Of a stretch of 64,000 nucleotides of DNA, positions 25,609-36,213 are shown one piece after another. Within the stretch, counting starts at the first letter, position 1. Each line of letters starts with the position of its first letter. A program made the position numbers and the translations under genes. Where the stretch lies: the NCBI RefSeq assembly GCF_011762045.1, contig NZ_JAASQS010000005.1, positions 62,001 through 126,000 of the forward strand. The letters are read 5' to 3'. The stretch comes from Rhizomicrobium electricum. Its GTDB lineage: Bacteria; Pseudomonadota; Alphaproteobacteria; Micropepsales; Micropepsaceae. Below the pieces are notes generated by a model. The model saw nothing but the letters and a program-made list of their open reading frames with translations, was not told the DNA's origin and did no database searches.

Positions 25609-26760
25609 TCAGGCCCAGATCACACTGGCAACGATCGCGAAAACCAGCGCCGGGAGAAGGAAGAACAGGAAATAGATCAGCGAAATGCTGACGAACTTGA
25701 TACCGGTCTTGAACCAGCCCTGCCGGTAGAACGCCTTCAGCGACAGGAAGAAGTAGACGGCCACGACCAGCACGAACAGCTTCGCCACGCCCTGGCCCGA
25801 CAAAACCTGCGCCAGCATGACCGCACCGATCATCGCCACGAACGCGAAGGTGTGCAAGGTGAGCGAAAACACGAGATGGTCGACGAAGAGGAAATCCTTG
25901 CGCTGACGGCGGTAGAACAGCGCCAGCAGGATCGCGAACAACGGCAGCAGCACGAACAGAATTCGCGGTATCCACACGGTCATCGGCTCGTTCAAGGCAC
26001 CGGGATCGGTGCGGAGCTTCTTTATCGTCGTGGTGATGGTGTTCTGGACTTCGGATTTCTTGCCGTTGATGGTGATGTCGATCTTGGTGTCCTTCAGCGC
26101 CTCGTCGAGCACTTCCGGCGACACCTGTGCAACCTTTTCGCGGCGCTGGAAGAAGGACAGCGTATCGATCACGTCGGTTTTCTGCCGGCCGTCGGCGACC
26201 AGATCGGTACGGATGCTGCCGAAATCGTCAGCCTCGGGATCGACGACCGAGACCTTGCCGGCGGCGTCCGATTTGAGACCCTTCAACAACTCCTGCTTGC
26301 CGTTGCGGTCCTTGTAGACGTTGCCGGCGGCGTCGTGGGTCAGCCGGTAAATGTCGGCCTTCATGTTGATCTGGATCAGGCCGATGCCCGTTGCCGACAG
26401 GAACAAGAAGAACAGCAGCGTGACGAACAGATAAAGCCGCACGGCGGGCACATACGGCTGGGTGCGCCCGTCGCGGAAGGCCGCCGGCAACTCGCCCGGC
26501 TTGAACAGCAGCGCCCGCCCCGTGCGCAGAATGCGGCTGTCGAAGCTGACGATGTCCTTGACGAAATCGTGGATCAGCTTGCCGAGCGAACGGCGATGGG
26601 TGTCGCGCGGCTGACCGCAGATCGCACAAAACGGCCCGATCAGCGGCTTGCCGCAACTGGGACACGGTCGCGGCGTCTCGCCCCGCTCGGCCATCGCCGA
26701 AGCCGCAAGCTCCACCGCGGCAACGCCGCCCGTCTCAAGAAGCGCGCCCAATTCTTCCAT
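25609..26760 (-). CDS. DUF3667 membrane protein with zinc ribbon (copy A)
   Basis: A 383-residue protein. Residues around 33-52 form a zinc ribbon (CPSCGKPLIGPFCAICG), followed by the DUF3667 signature THRRSLGKLIHDFVKDIVSFDSRILRT and LLFKPGELPAAFRDGRTQPYVPAVRLYLF, one helix (FVTLLFFLFLSATGIG), a long extramembrane domain, and about four C-terminal helices. The family function is unknown. It is a tandem paralogue of the preceding gene, separated by a single base, and lies between pdhC and lpd. The extramembrane domain is longer than in copy B. Confidence 0.85.
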   Translation of the reverse strand: MEELGALLETGGVAAVELAASAMAERGETPRPCPSCGKPLIGPFCAICGQPRDTHRRSLGKLIHDFVKDIVSFDSRILRTGRALLFKPGELPAAFRDGRTQPYVPAVRLYLFVTLLFFLFLSATGIGLIQINMKADIYRLTHDAAGNVYKDRNGKQELLKGLKSDAAGKVSVVDPEADDFGSIRTDLVADGRQKTDVIDTLSFFQRREKVAQVSPEVLDEALKDTKIDITINGKKSEVQNTITTTIKKLRTDPGALNEPMTVWIPRILFVLLPLFAILLALFYRRQRKDFLFVDHLVFSLTLHTFAFVAMIGAVMLAQVLSGQGVAKLFVLVVAVYFFLSLKAFYRQGWFKTGIKFVSISLIYFLFFLLPALVFAIVASVIWA

Positions 26761-26761
26761 C

Positions 26762-27838
26762 TCAGCCCCACATCACTGCCGCGAGGATCACCAAACCGAA
26801 CGCCGGCAGCAGGAAGAACGTCCCGTACAAAACCGAAACCGCTGTGAACTTCGCACCGGTCCAGAACCAATTCTGGCCGTAAAAACGGCGCATCGCCAGC
26901 AGCATGTAGAGCCCCAGCACCGCCACGGCGGTCCACAACACCAGCTCACCGGGAAGAATTTGCGCAAATCCCGCCGCCACGAGCAGCAGCGCGAAGGCGA
27001 AGCTGTGAATGCCGAGCGAAAACACCAGATGATCGACGAAGAACAACGCCTTCCTCCGGCGCCAGTAGAACGTCGCAACCAGCATCGCGAACAGCGGCAC
27101 CAGCAGGAACAATGCCCGCGGTATCCACGCCGTGAGGGCGCCGTTCAGCGCCGCCGGATCGTTGGCGAGCTTGTTGGTGGTCGCCGCGATCGTCCGGGTG
27201 ACGACGCCGGTCTTGTTTTGCTGCTTTTCCGCCCGCTCGGCGCGCGCCAGACTTTCGTTGAGGCGATTGCGCTGGTCCGGCGTCAGTTCGGAATGCAGCG
27301 AGCCCTCGCGGGCAAAGAACACCAGTTTCGAGGAGATGTTGTAGTGCCGTTTGCCGTCGGCGTAATGCGCCGGCATCTTGTGACGCTCGCCGTCGCTGTC
27401 GACGACATAGGGCTGTCCGTGAACGACGGTGATAGTCATCGGCGCGGCCGTCATCACGAACTGGAATATCGCGATTCCGGTCGCCGACAGCACCAGAAAG
27501 AAAATCAGGGAGACGAAGAGATAAAGGCGCACCGGCGGCACATACCGCTGGGTCCGGCCTTCGCGGAAAGCCAAGGCCAGTTCGCCGGGCCGGAACAGCA
27601 GCGCGCGAACCGTGCGGAGAATGCGGCTGTCGAAACTGGCGATGTCCTTGACAAGATCCGCACCGAGATGGCGCAGCGAGCGCCGGTGGGTGTCGAACGG
27701 CTGGCCGCAGGACGAACAAAACCGTCCGGCCAGCGTCTCGCCGCAGTTCGCACACGGACGGCCTCGGGCCAAAGCGGAGCCCGCAAGCTCCGCCGCCGCC
27801 GCTCCGCCCGTCTCCAGAACAGCTTCGAGCTCTTCCAT
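26762..27838 (-). CDS. DUF3667 membrane protein with zinc ribbon (copy B)
   Basis: A 358-residue paralogue of the gene just downstream. It has the same zinc ribbon (CANCGETLAGRFCSSCG), THRRSLRHLGADLVKDIASFDSRILRT, FRPGELALAFREGRTQRYVPPVRLYLF, one central and several C-terminal helices. The two proteins align end to end, which shows a tandem duplication, but the soluble domain between the first and later helices has diverged strongly. It starts 14 bases after the pdhC stop, so it should be part of the pdh transcript. No function is known for the family. Confidence 0.85.
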   Translation of the reverse strand: MEELEAVLETGGAAAAELAGSALARGRPCANCGETLAGRFCSSCGQPFDTHRRSLRHLGADLVKDIASFDSRILRTVRALLFRPGELALAFREGRTQRYVPPVRLYLFVSLIFFLVLSATGIAIFQFVMTAAPMTITVVHGQPYVVDSDGERHKMPAHYADGKRHYNISSKLVFFAREGSLHSELTPDQRNRLNESLARAERAEKQQNKTGVVTRTIAATTNKLANDPAALNGALTAWIPRALFLLVPLFAMLVATFYWRRRKALFFVDHLVFSLGIHSFAFALLLVAAGFAQILPGELVLWTAVAVLGLYMLLAMRRFYGQNWFWTGAKFTAVSVLYGTFFLLPAFGLVILAAVMWG

Positions 27839-27852
27839 CCCCTAAAAAGCTC

Positions 27853-29205
27853 CTACAGCAGCATCGCCGCCGGATCTTCGACGAACTGCTTGAACACCTG
27901 CAGGAAGCGCGCGCCGGTGGCGCCGTCGATGACGCGGTGATCGCAGCTCATGGTGACGGTCATCACCGTGGCGACCTCCACCTTGCCGTTCACGATCACC
28001 GGCTTCTCGACGCCGGCGCCGACCGCCAGGATGCCCGCGTGCGGCGGGTTGATGACGGCGGTGAATTGCGAAATGCCGAACATGCCGAGGTTGGAAATCG
28101 CGAAGGTGCCGCCTTCGTATTCCTGCGGCTTCAGCTTCTTGTCGCGGGCGCGGGTCGCGAGCGACTTCACCTCGTTGGAGATAGCGGCCAGCCCCTTGTC
28201 CTCGGCGGCGAACACGATCGGCGTGATGAGACCGAAATCGAGCGCGACGGCGACGCCGACATCGGCATGCTTGTGGCGCAGCACGGCGTTCTCGGTCCAG
28301 GAGGCATTGCACTCCGGCACTTTCTTCAGCGCCAGCGCGGCGGCCTTCACCAGGAAGTCGTTGACCGACAGCTTGAAGGCGCCCTCGCCCTTCGGCGAGG
28401 TGTCGTTGAGACGCTTGCGGGCGGCGAGCAGCGCATCGATGCGGCAGTCGATGGTGAGATAGAAATGCGGAATGCCGCTGGTCGATGCCGTCAGACGCTT
28501 GGCAATCGACTTGCGCATGGAGTCGTGCGGAATTTCCTCGTACTCGCCCGGCTTGAAGAAAATGCGGGCGTCGGGCAGCGCGCTCGGCGCCGCTGGCGCA
28601 GCGGACGGAACAGACGGTGTCGCCGCCGGAGCTGCCGCGGGCTTGCGCACAGGTGCTGCGCCCGGCTGGGCGCTTTCGACGTCGGCCTTGACGATGCGGC
28701 CGCGCGGGCCGGAGCCGTTCACGGCGTGAAGATCGATGCCCTTCTGCGCCGCGATCCGCTTGGCCAGCGGCGACGCAAAAACGCGCTCGCCGTCGGCGGC
28801 TTGCGGCGCCGGTGCAGCGGCCGGAGCCGGAGCGGGCTTCGGCGCGGGCTCGGCCTTGGCTTGCTTGACCTCTTTGGTCTCGGCGGTGACGGCATCCTTG
28901 ATCGAGGACATGGCGGAATGGATATCGGGAGCCGGAGCCGCGGCGATAGCGGACGCGTCTTCGCCCTCTTCGAGCAGAACCGCAATCGGCGCGTTGACCT
29001 TCACGCCCTCGGTGCCTTCGGCGACCAGGATCTTGCCGATGCGGCCTTCGTCGACGGCTTCGAATTCCATCGTCGCCTTGTCGGTCTCGATCTCGGCAAT
29101 GACATCGCCGGAATGGACTTCATCGCCCTCTTTCACATGCCACTTGGCAAGCTTGCCCTCTTCCATGGTGGGCGACAGTGCGGGCATCAGAATTTGCGTA
29201 GACAT
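27853..29205 (-). CDS. pdhC: Pyruvate dehydrogenase E2, dihydrolipoamide acetyltransferase
   Basis: A 450-residue E2: one lipoyl domain at the N-terminus (lipoyl Lys in [17 protein letters not shown]), an Ala/Pro linker, a peripheral-subunit-binding domain ([20 protein letters not shown]) near residue 150, another linker and the catalytic acyltransferase domain ending with the catalytic His in [17 protein letters not shown]. It builds the core of the pyruvate dehydrogenase complex. It is separated from pdhB by a GFA gene whose stop overlaps its start (TGATG). Confidence 0.96.
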   Translation of the reverse strand: MSTQILMPALSPTMEEGKLAKWHVKEGDEVHSGDVIAEIETDKATMEFEAVDEGRIGKILVAEGTEGVKVNAPIAVLLEEGEDASAIAAAPAPDIHSAMSSIKDAVTAETKEVKQAKAEPAPKPAPAPAAAPAPQAADGERVFASPLAKRIAAQKGIDLHAVNGSGPRGRIVKADVESAQPGAAPVRKPAAAPAATPSVPSAAPAAPSALPDARIFFKPGEYEEIPHDSMRKSIAKRLTASTSGIPHFYLTIDCRIDALLAARKRLNDTSPKGEGAFKLSVNDFLVKAAALALKKVPECNASWTENAVLRHKHADVGVAVALDFGLITPIVFAAEDKGLAAISNEVKSLATRARDKKLKPQEYEGGTFAISNLGMFGISQFTAVINPPHAGILAVGAGVEKPVIVNGKVEVATVMTVTMSCDHRVIDGATGARFLQVFKQFVEDPAAMLL

Positions 29206-29609
29206 CAGCGGGCCTCAAGCGGCGTGAGAGTATGAGCGTTCGCTTCCCAGTTCTTGCCGTCGAAACTGTTCACCGTGACCTTGGTGAAGCCGTGCATGTC
29301 GAGGCAGCGGAAATTGACGCTGACCCCGTCGGGATGCGAACGCGGGATGTAGAAGGATTTGACCCCGCACACCGAACAGAACAGATGGTGCGCGGTCTTG
29401 GTGTTGAACAGGTAGTCGGTAAGCTTGTCCTCGCCCGACAAGAGCCGGAACCGGTCCTTCGGCACGATCAAGTGCAGAAAGCCGGTCTTCGAGCAGATCG
29501 AGCAATTGCAGTCGTCGATGGCAACCTCGGCGGGCGTCAGCACTTCGAAGGTCACGGCGCCGCAATGGCAGCCGCCCTTGTGCCAAGTCATCGCCGAGGT
29601 CGAATCCAT
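29205..29609 (-). CDS. GFA family (glutathione-dependent formaldehyde-activating-like) zinc protein
   Basis: A 134-residue protein with the GFA/CENP-V fold cysteines: [28 protein letters not shown] and [11 protein letters not shown], which bind two zinc ions. Family members include formaldehyde-activating enzymes, although most have no proven activity. ATG 29609 lies two bases after the pdhB stop, and its stop overlaps the pdhC start, so it is fully embedded in the pdh operon. The open frame runs further upstream inside pdhB in another frame and that part is rejected. A link to carbon or thiol metabolism at the complex is inference. Confidence 0.88.
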   Translation of the reverse strand: MDSTSAMTWHKGGCHCGAVTFEVLTPAEVAIDDCNCSICSKTGFLHLIVPKDRFRLLSGEDKLTDYLFNTKTAHHLFCSVCGVKSFYIPRSHPDGVSVNFRCLDMHGFTKVTVNSFDGKNWEANAHTLTPLEAR

Positions 29610-29611
29610 CG

Positions 29612-30979
29612 TCACGACCTGTAGCAAACCGCTTTCGCCGCGGCGACGACGTCTTCCACCGTCGGCAGCGCCAGTTTTTCGAGGTTGTGGGCATACGGCA
29701 TCGGCACGTCCTTGCCGTTGACCCGCGCTGGCGGCGCGTCGAGATAATCGAACGCCTTTTCCACCACCTGCGCCGCGATCTCCGAGCCGATCGAGCACAC
29801 CGGCCAATCCTGTTCGACCGTGACGATGCGGTTGGTCTTCTTGACCGACGCAATCACCGTGTCGGTGTCGAGCGGACGCAACGTGCGCAGGTCGATCAGT
29901 TCGGCGTCGATACCTTCCTTGGCCAGTTCTTCGGCGGCTTCGAGGATCAGGGCCACGCCCATCGAATAGGACACCAGCGTGACGTCCTTGCCGGGACGGA
30001 TGACGCGAGCCTTGCCGATCGGCAGCACGAAATCATCGAGTTTCGGCACCGGGAACGTGCGGCCGTAGACGATTTCGTTCTCGAGGAAGATCACCGGATT
30101 GGGATCGCGGATCGCCGCCTTGAGCAGGCCCTTGGCGTCGGCCGCGAAATACGGCGCAATCACCTTGATGCCCGGAATGTGGGCGTACCAGGAGGAATAG
30201 TCCTGGCTGTGCTGGGCGGCGACGCGCGCGGCAGCGCCGTTGGGACCGCGGAACACGATCGAGCAGCCCATCTGGCCGCCCGACATATAGCGCGTCTTGG
30301 CGGCGGAATTGATGATCTGGTCGATCGCCTGCATGGCGAAGTTCCAGGTCATGAATTCGACGATCGGCTTCAGGCCCGCGAATCCGGCGCCGACGCCGAG
30401 ACCGGCAAAGCCGTGTTCGGTGATCGGCGTATCGATGACGCGCTTGGGGCCGAATTCGTCGAGCAGGCCCTGGCTGACCTTATAGGCGCCCTGGTACTGC
30501 GCAACCTCTTCGCCCATCAGGAACACGTCGGGATCGCGGCGCATTTCTTCGGCCATGGCATCGCGCAACGCTTCGCGCACCGTGGTCGGGACCATTTCGG
30601 TGCCGTCCGGCACCGCCGGCTCGATCAGCGCGGCCTTGGCGACCGGTGTCGGAGCCGCTGCCTTGGCCTCTTCCTTCGGCGCGGCGACCGGCGCGGGCGC
30701 ACTGACGGCGGCGACCGGCTGGGCTTCGTTCTCGCCGCCCTCGGTGATGAGTTCGGCGATCGGCGCGTTGACTTTCACGCCCTCGGTGCCTTCGGCGACC
30801 AGGAGCTTGCCGATGCGGCCTTCGTCGACCGCTTCGAATTCCATCGTCGCCTTGTCGGTTTCGATTTCGGCGAGAATGTCGCCCGAATGAACCTCGTCGC
30901 CTTCCTTGACGAGCCATTTGGCGAGCTTGCCTTCCTCCATGGTGGGAGAAAGTGCGGGCATCAGGATTTGCGTGGACAT
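29612..30979 (-). CDS. pdhB: Pyruvate dehydrogenase E1 beta with N-terminal lipoyl domain
   Basis: A 455-residue fusion: residues 1-80 form a lipoyl domain almost identical to that of PdhC ([17 protein letters not shown]), then an Ala/Pro linker, then the E1-beta transketolase-like domain ([48 protein letters not shown]-terminal domain FGRTFPVPK). The extra lipoyl domain is typical of alphaproteobacteria. It overlaps the pdhA stop by one base, as TGATG. Confidence 0.96.
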   Translation of the reverse strand: MSTQILMPALSPTMEEGKLAKWLVKEGDEVHSGDILAEIETDKATMEFEAVDEGRIGKLLVAEGTEGVKVNAPIAELITEGGENEAQPVAAVSAPAPVAAPKEEAKAAAPTPVAKAALIEPAVPDGTEMVPTTVREALRDAMAEEMRRDPDVFLMGEEVAQYQGAYKVSQGLLDEFGPKRVIDTPITEHGFAGLGVGAGFAGLKPIVEFMTWNFAMQAIDQIINSAAKTRYMSGGQMGCSIVFRGPNGAAARVAAQHSQDYSSWYAHIPGIKVIAPYFAADAKGLLKAAIRDPNPVIFLENEIVYGRTFPVPKLDDFVLPIGKARVIRPGKDVTLVSYSMGVALILEAAEELAKEGIDAELIDLRTLRPLDTDTVIASVKKTNRIVTVEQDWPVCSIGSEIAAQVVEKAFDYLDAPPARVNGKDVPMPYAHNLEKLALPTVEDVVAAAKAVCYRS

Positions 30980-31986
30980 CAGGCGAGCACGTCCGTGTAA
31001 AGTTCGGAAGCGTCCGGTTCCGGCGCTTCGATGGCGAATTCCGCCGCCTCGTTGACGACGAGACGGATTTCCTTGTCGATGACCTTGAGATCGGCTTCCG
31101 ACGCGAGATTGCGGTCGACCAGCTTCTTGCCGAACTGATCGATCGGGTCCTTGCGGTCGCGGACCGACTGAACCTCGTCGCGGGTGCGGTACTTGGCCGG
31201 ATCCGACATCGAATGGCCGCGATAGCGGTAGGTCTTCATCTCGAGGATCATCGGCCCGTTGCCGCCGCGGACGAACTCGAGCGCCTTGCGGCCGGCCTCG
31301 AACACCGCTTCGACATCCATGCCGTCGACCGACACGCCGGGAACGTTGAAGCTCTCGCCGCGCTTATAGAAGTCCGGCTGGGCCGAGGCGCGCTCGACGC
31401 TGGTGCCCATGGCGTAGCGGTTGTTCTCGACGACGTAGATCACCGGCAGGTTCCAGAGCTTGGCCATATTGAAGCTCTCGTAGACCTGACCCTGGTTGGC
31501 AGCGCCCTCGCCCATATAGGCGAGCGTCACGGCGCCGTTCTCTTTATACTTATTGGCGAACGCGAGACCGGTGCCGAGCGGCACCTGGGCGCCGACGATG
31601 CCATGGCCGCCGTAGAAGTGCGTCTCGGCCGAAAACATGTGCATCGAGCCGCCCTTGCCCTTCGAATAGCCGGCGGCGCGGCCGGTCAACTCGGCCATCA
31701 CGCCCTTGGGATCCATGCCGGTCGCCAGCATGTGGCCGTGGTCGCGATAAGCCGTGATGATCTGGTCGCCCGGCAGCAGCGCATTCTGCATGCCCACCAC
31801 GACGGCCTCCTGGCCGATGTAGAGGTGGCAGAAGCCGCCGATCAGACCCATGCCGTAAAGCTGGCCCGCCTTCTCTTCGAAACGGCGGATCAACAGCATG
31901 TCATGGTAGAACTTTTTCAGGGTCGTCGAATTCGGAGCCGGCGTTGCGTTGACGCCGCCATCTTCGACCACGCTCGGATCGCTCAT
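30979..31986 (-). CDS. pdhA: Pyruvate dehydrogenase E1 alpha
   Basis: A 335-residue thiamine-diphosphate subunit that decarboxylates pyruvate. Motifs: [18 protein letters not shown], the ThDP site [16 protein letters not shown] and [17 protein letters not shown] (GDG-like), and the phosphorylation-loop region [17 protein letters not shown] 31986 ([10 protein letters not shown] follows) is preferred; the frame is open 105 bases further but without family similarity. It is the first gene of the pdhA-pdhB-GFA-pdhC-DUF3667-DUF3667-lpd operon. The 218 bp upstream of it, to ftsB, should hold the promoter. Confidence 0.95.
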   Translation of the reverse strand: MSDPSVVEDGGVNATPAPNSTTLKKFYHDMLLIRRFEEKAGQLYGMGLIGGFCHLYIGQEAVVVGMQNALLPGDQIITAYRDHGHMLATGMDPKGVMAELTGRAAGYSKGKGGSMHMFSAETHFYGGHGIVGAQVPLGTGLAFANKYKENGAVTLAYMGEGAANQGQVYESFNMAKLWNLPVIYVVENNRYAMGTSVERASAQPDFYKRGESFNVPGVSVDGMDVEAVFEAGRKALEFVRGGNGPMILEMKTYRYRGHSMSDPAKYRTRDEVQSVRDRKDPIDQFGKKLVDRNLASEADLKVIDKEIRLVVNEAAEFAIEAPEPDASELYTDVLA

Positions 31987-32204
31987 GGATGTTCCATTAT
32001 CTATCGCCGCGGAAAGGGGCGGCGTTCCTGGGTCTTTTGGCAAGTACTTTAGAATTTTGCAAGCTTTAAACAGTGTTCGAAACACGCCCACGAAATCCTA
32101 GACTCACCATTCTTATCATGGCCTGAACTGGCCAATTATCACGCCCTAATTCATGCCAGCCGAACAGTGTTCAAAGCAAGCCGAATACTATGAAAAGTGG
32201 GGAG

Positions 32205-32522
32205 TTAGTGGCGTTGGCGCGGAATTGCGACCTGGCCGGGAGCGCCGTCCATCAATTTGGTGCGCGCGAGTTCTTCCACCAGATCGGGATCGCCCGCCTT
32301 CAGAAGCTGGATGCGATGTTCCAGGCGCTCGCGCTGATCGGTGAGCTGCGCGAGCTGGCTGTGCTTCTCGACCAATTCGGTGCGAATATCGATCAACTGG
32401 GCGTATCCGCGCTCGCCGTAAAGCGCGAACGTGCCGAAATACGCCGCCACACCCAGCGTCGCCGGGACGGTAAGCCAGCCGATGATTCGGACGATGGACG
32501 GCCTGATTCGCATGACAGACAC
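32205..32522 (-). CDS. ftsB: FtsB/DivIC-type septum formation initiator
   Basis: A small bitopic division protein of about 105 residues: short basic N-terminus, one membrane helix (IIGWLTVPATLGVAAYFGTFAL), then a coiled coil (IDIRTELVEKHSQLAQLTDQ and onward) in the periplasm. It joins FtsL and FtsQ at the septum. GTG 32522 is chosen because GGAG lies seven bases upstream; ATG 32513 is in the same frame three codons later. The region round the start contains repeats able to form alternative hairpins. Its place between eno and pdhA matches other alphaproteobacteria. Confidence 0.85.
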   Translation of the reverse strand: MSVMRIRPSIVRIIGWLTVPATLGVAAYFGTFALYGERGYAQLIDIRTELVEKHSQLAQLTDQRERLEHRIQLLKAGDPDLVEELARTKLMDGAPGQVAIPRQRH

Positions 32523-32541
32523 CGAATCACTCCTGATTCGG
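32504..32541 (-). promoter_or_regulatory. Possible alternative-hairpin element at the ftsB start
   Basis: In the mRNA sense, arm A CCGAATCA (32541-32534) and arm B TGATTCGG (32529-32522) form a perfect 8 bp stem whose four-base loop is the ribosome site GGAG. Arm B can instead pair, over 7 bp, with arm C CGAATCA (32510-32504) directly after ATG 32513, which would put both candidate start codons in the loop. The two folds exclude each other. Regulation of translation is inference; the repeats are plain in the sequence. Confidence 0.45.
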
Positions 32542-32824
32542 GCGGTCAAGCGGTTTTTGGTTAATGGCGCCGTGCGCGCGTTGTCGGACGTACCCAGGGC
32601 CTCCTCACAGCCGGTGCTTTGAACGCGAGCCACACACCGCCGAAGAGCGGAACTGTCGAGGCCGGGAAAAACGCGAACGCATCACTTCAGAAAAACCGAA
32701 CGTAGATTTTGCATCGACGAAAGCGCGAATGAATCGCCAAACGTCATCTCGCGGTCCGGGATAAAACCATGACAGTGCGATGACAAGACGATTGTTTGAA
32801 GTTCAACGATTTTTCAGATGCGGC

Positions 32825-33142
32825 TCAACGCGCGAATTCGAACGCCGGTTCCTGGAAGCCGGGATGGCGACACGCGGCGTGGCGGATGTGAAGTATCTCC
32901 AACTCATCGCGCTTGATCTTGAAGAAGATGATGTAGGGATACCGCGTGACCGGCAATGCGTACCAGCCAGGAAGACGAAGCTTCCTTGATTTGTGGGGAA
33001 ACAGGCTCAACAACGTGATCGCCCGTTCAATGGCGAGACCAACCTCAGTCGCAGCGCCGGGATTGTTCTGCGAAATGTAGGCGTGGATGCCAAGCAGGTC
33101 CGAGATCGCGGTCTCTGTGTAGCGGACCCGCAGGCTTCGCAT
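32825..33142 (-). CDS. ParE/RelE-family toxin
   Basis: A 105-residue protein of the RelE/ParE superfamily: YTETAISDLLGIHAYISQNNPGAA at the N-terminus, FPHKSRKLRLPGWYALPVTRYPYIIFF in the middle and the C-terminal strand LEILHIRHAACRHPGF, closest to ParE. ParE toxins block gyrase and RelE toxins cut ribosomal mRNA; which applies here cannot be told. It is coupled to the upstream antitoxin by a TGATG overlap. Spacer 32542-32824 downstream shows nothing beyond the ftsB leader. Confidence 0.87.
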   Translation of the reverse strand: MRSLRVRYTETAISDLLGIHAYISQNNPGAATEVGLAIERAITLLSLFPHKSRKLRLPGWYALPVTRYPYIIFFKIKRDELEILHIRHAACRHPGFQEPAFEFAR

Positions 33143-33390
33143 CAGACTTTGCCCTGTCTAGTCCCGAACCTCGCGAACACGGCCGCAACTTCTTCATCGG
33201 TCGCAAAACGGCCGGCCTCGGCATCCGCCAATCCGCGCTCGATATCCGCGCGCTCTTCGGGGCTTAGCTCGTAATAAATGCCGTGCCCCTCCTCGATCTT
33301 GCCCATTGCCTCAAACAGTTCGCTGAGGGCGTCATCGGGCCAGTCGGAAATACGGCTCAAGATTGCGTCGGCAAGATCTTGCTTGGTCAT
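33142..33390 (-). CDS. Antitoxin of the ParE/RelE-type pair
   Basis: An 82-residue acidic protein directly before the toxin, overlapping its start by one base. The C-terminal half, ELSPEERADIERGLADAEAGRFATDEEVAAVFARFG, is the toxin-wrapping form common in short ParD/RelB-like antitoxins. The N-terminal half is predicted helical, with no clear ribbon-helix-helix, so the DNA-binding mode is uncertain. Antitoxin-first order is typical of this class. Confidence 0.82.
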   Translation of the reverse strand: MTKQDLADAILSRISDWPDDALSELFEAMGKIEEGHGIYYELSPEERADIERGLADAEAGRFATDEEVAAVFARFGTRQGKV

Positions 33391-33422
33391 GGCGCAACCC
33401 TAGCACAACCTGAGAGACGTAC

Positions 33423-33459
33423 CAAAAAAGCAGAAAGGCCGCCCCGGTGGACGGCCTTT
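33423..33459 (-). terminator. Intrinsic terminator downstream of eno
   Basis: On the minus strand, stem AAAGGCCG with CGGCCTTT (33434-33459) closes a CCACC-type loop and is followed by a T-rich run, CTGCTTTTTT (down to 33424). It lies about 110 bp after the eno stop and before the antitoxin gene. Confidence 0.75.
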
Positions 33460-33501
33460 CCGTTTTCACTTCCCCACAATCCGCGGAGTGTTTTTGTTGT
33501 C

Positions 33502-33544
33502 GCGCAATTTATCGGAAAACCGTTCTACACTTTTCCGATTGCGC
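33502..33544. repeat. Interspersed hairpin repeat, third copy
   Basis: Outer stem GCGCAAT (33502-33508) with ATTGCGC (33538-33544) and inner stem CGGAAAA (33513-33519) with TTTTCCG (33531-33537). It is preceded by GTTGT as in the two copies at 766-863, and the inner stem is shared, while the outer stem has a different sequence that still pairs. It lies 22 bp past the eno stop, upstream of the terminator on the eno transcript. Confidence 0.75.
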
Positions 33545-33566
33545 TCTCCGCGGAAGATACCCCCGC

Positions 33567-34949
<1,383 letters not shown>

Positions 34950-35023
34950 TTACGCGATAAGTGTCGCGAATCCCTGTAGAAATACGACTCAGGTCGCACC
35001 GCAACTTCGGGGAGAGAAGCGTC

Positions 35024-35440
35024 ATGCAAGCGTCACCGGCCGTCCTCTCGACCGCACTGGTCACGATTCTGGCACTCGTCGTCTATTTCTACATGGGCGT
35101 GCGCGTCGGCCAGATGCGCGTCAAACACGGGATCAAAGCGCCGGCCACCAGCGGCCACCCCGAATTCGACCGCGCCTTCAGAGTCCAGATGAACACGCTG
35201 GAGCATCTGCCTGTTCTCATTCCGCTTTTGTGGCTGACGGTGTTTTATTTCTACGTCTTCCCGATGGCCGCGCCGGCGCTCGGCGTGGTCTGGGTTCTGG
35301 GCCGCGTGGTCTACATGAACGGCTACATGAAGGACCCGGAGAAGCGAGGCCCCGGCTTCGGACTCAGCGCCCTTGCCGAGGTGCTGTTGCTGGTCCTCGC
35401 TCTGTTCGGGATCGTTGCGGCGTTCTTCAACGTCGCCTGA
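35024..35440 (+). CDS. MAPEG family membrane protein
   Basis: A 138-residue protein with four membrane helices of the MAPEG family (membrane-associated proteins in eicosanoid and glutathione metabolism). Typical parts are YFYMGVRVGQMRVKHGIKAPATSGHPEFDRAFRVQMNTLEHLPVLIPLLWL in order and VVYMNGYMKDPEKRGPGFGLS before the last helix. Bacterial members are often glutathione transferases or peroxidases, but activity here is not known. ATG 35024 follows GGGGAGAG. Its end overlaps the convergent PEP-CTERM gene by 14 bases. Confidence 0.88.
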   Translation: MQASPAVLSTALVTILALVVYFYMGVRVGQMRVKHGIKAPATSGHPEFDRAFRVQMNTLEHLPVLIPLLWLTVFYFYVFPMAAPALGVVWVLGRVVYMNGYMKDPEKRGPGFGLSALAEVLLLVLALFGIVAAFFNVA

Positions 35441-36116
35441 GACGCCGCACCATCAGCAAGGCCGGAACGAGGAGCAGCGCTGCGGCAGGCTCGGGCGCCG
35501 GAACCGTCGTCTCGGGCGTAAACAGCAGCCAGCCGGTCGGTCCATCCCAACTGGCGAGGATGACATTCGCGTTGTCGATGTTTTGGAACTGCACCGATCC
35601 CCAGGCATCGCCGATCAGCGCCAGCGCCGCGGCCGTCAGCGTGTAGTCCACCGGCGCCAGTCCCATCGGACCGCCCGGCCCGGCCAGGAAGGCGGGAGAG
35701 AGCGGCTGTCCGGCGTTGGACACTCCGGCAGGATCGATCCCGATAAAGAGATTGTGGTCGTTGCCGTCGGTGATGGCGTAGGGCTCGTCGAGCGTGCAGC
35801 ACTGCAGCGAACTGCCGTTCCACAGGTAGGCAGTGTGGATGTTGAACGTGGTGTCGTCGACATGGCCGAACATATAGCCGTTGGCGTTGCTCGCGGTGCT
35901 CCATGTGAAAGTATCGGACGACAGATCCACTCCAAGCTGGGTGGAAAAGAAGGTCCGGAAGTCGGCGTTGCTGGGGCCCGAGCCCGAAGAAGTTCCGTGG
36001 CTGCCGATGGTGCAATCGACCCCCGGCGTACAGGCCTTCACGTTGTAGACCAGGCCGGCCGAAGCCGATGCAAAGCTCAGTACGAGCGTGGCGATAGCAA
36101 AAAAGGCGCGTCGCAT
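35427..36116 (-). CDS. PEP-CTERM-like secreted protein
   Basis: A 229-residue protein with a signal peptide (MRRAFFAIATLVLSFASASA), a low-complexity Gly/Ser/Asn-rich ectodomain, and a C-terminal tripartite tail PAPEPAAALLLVPALLMVRRLRRR in shape: PEP motif, one helix and an Arg cluster. Such tails are cut and handled by exosortase in cells that make an exopolysaccharide. The exosortase is not in the window. Polysaccharide export and esterase genes lie 1-3 kb away and a membrane glycosyltransferase at 3.8 kb, which fits an EPS context loosely. The ectodomain has no family I recognise. Confidence 0.75.
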   Translation of the reverse strand: MRRAFFAIATLVLSFASASAGLVYNVKACTPGVDCTIGSHGTSSGSGPSNADFRTFFSTQLGVDLSSDTFTWSTASNANGYMFGHVDDTTFNIHTAYLWNGSSLQCCTLDEPYAITDGNDHNLFIGIDPAGVSNAGQPLSPAFLAGPGGPMGLAPVDYTLTAAALALIGDAWGSVQFQNIDNANVILASWDGPTGWLLFTPETTVPAPEPAAALLLVPALLMVRRLRRR

Positions 36117-36213
36117 TGCGTCCCCCGCGTTGTCTGCGCGGCTACTCTGGCGTGCAACAGCGATGACGCCAACGCGTCAGGTGCAAAACTTTTCCGCTCG
36201 GGTCGCGGCAGGA

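Noticed and set aside
24136..26847. A 903-codon plus-strand frame opposite lpd and a DUF3667 gene
   Set aside because: It is antisense to two genes with clear motifs. High GC content with few stop codons explains the open frame.
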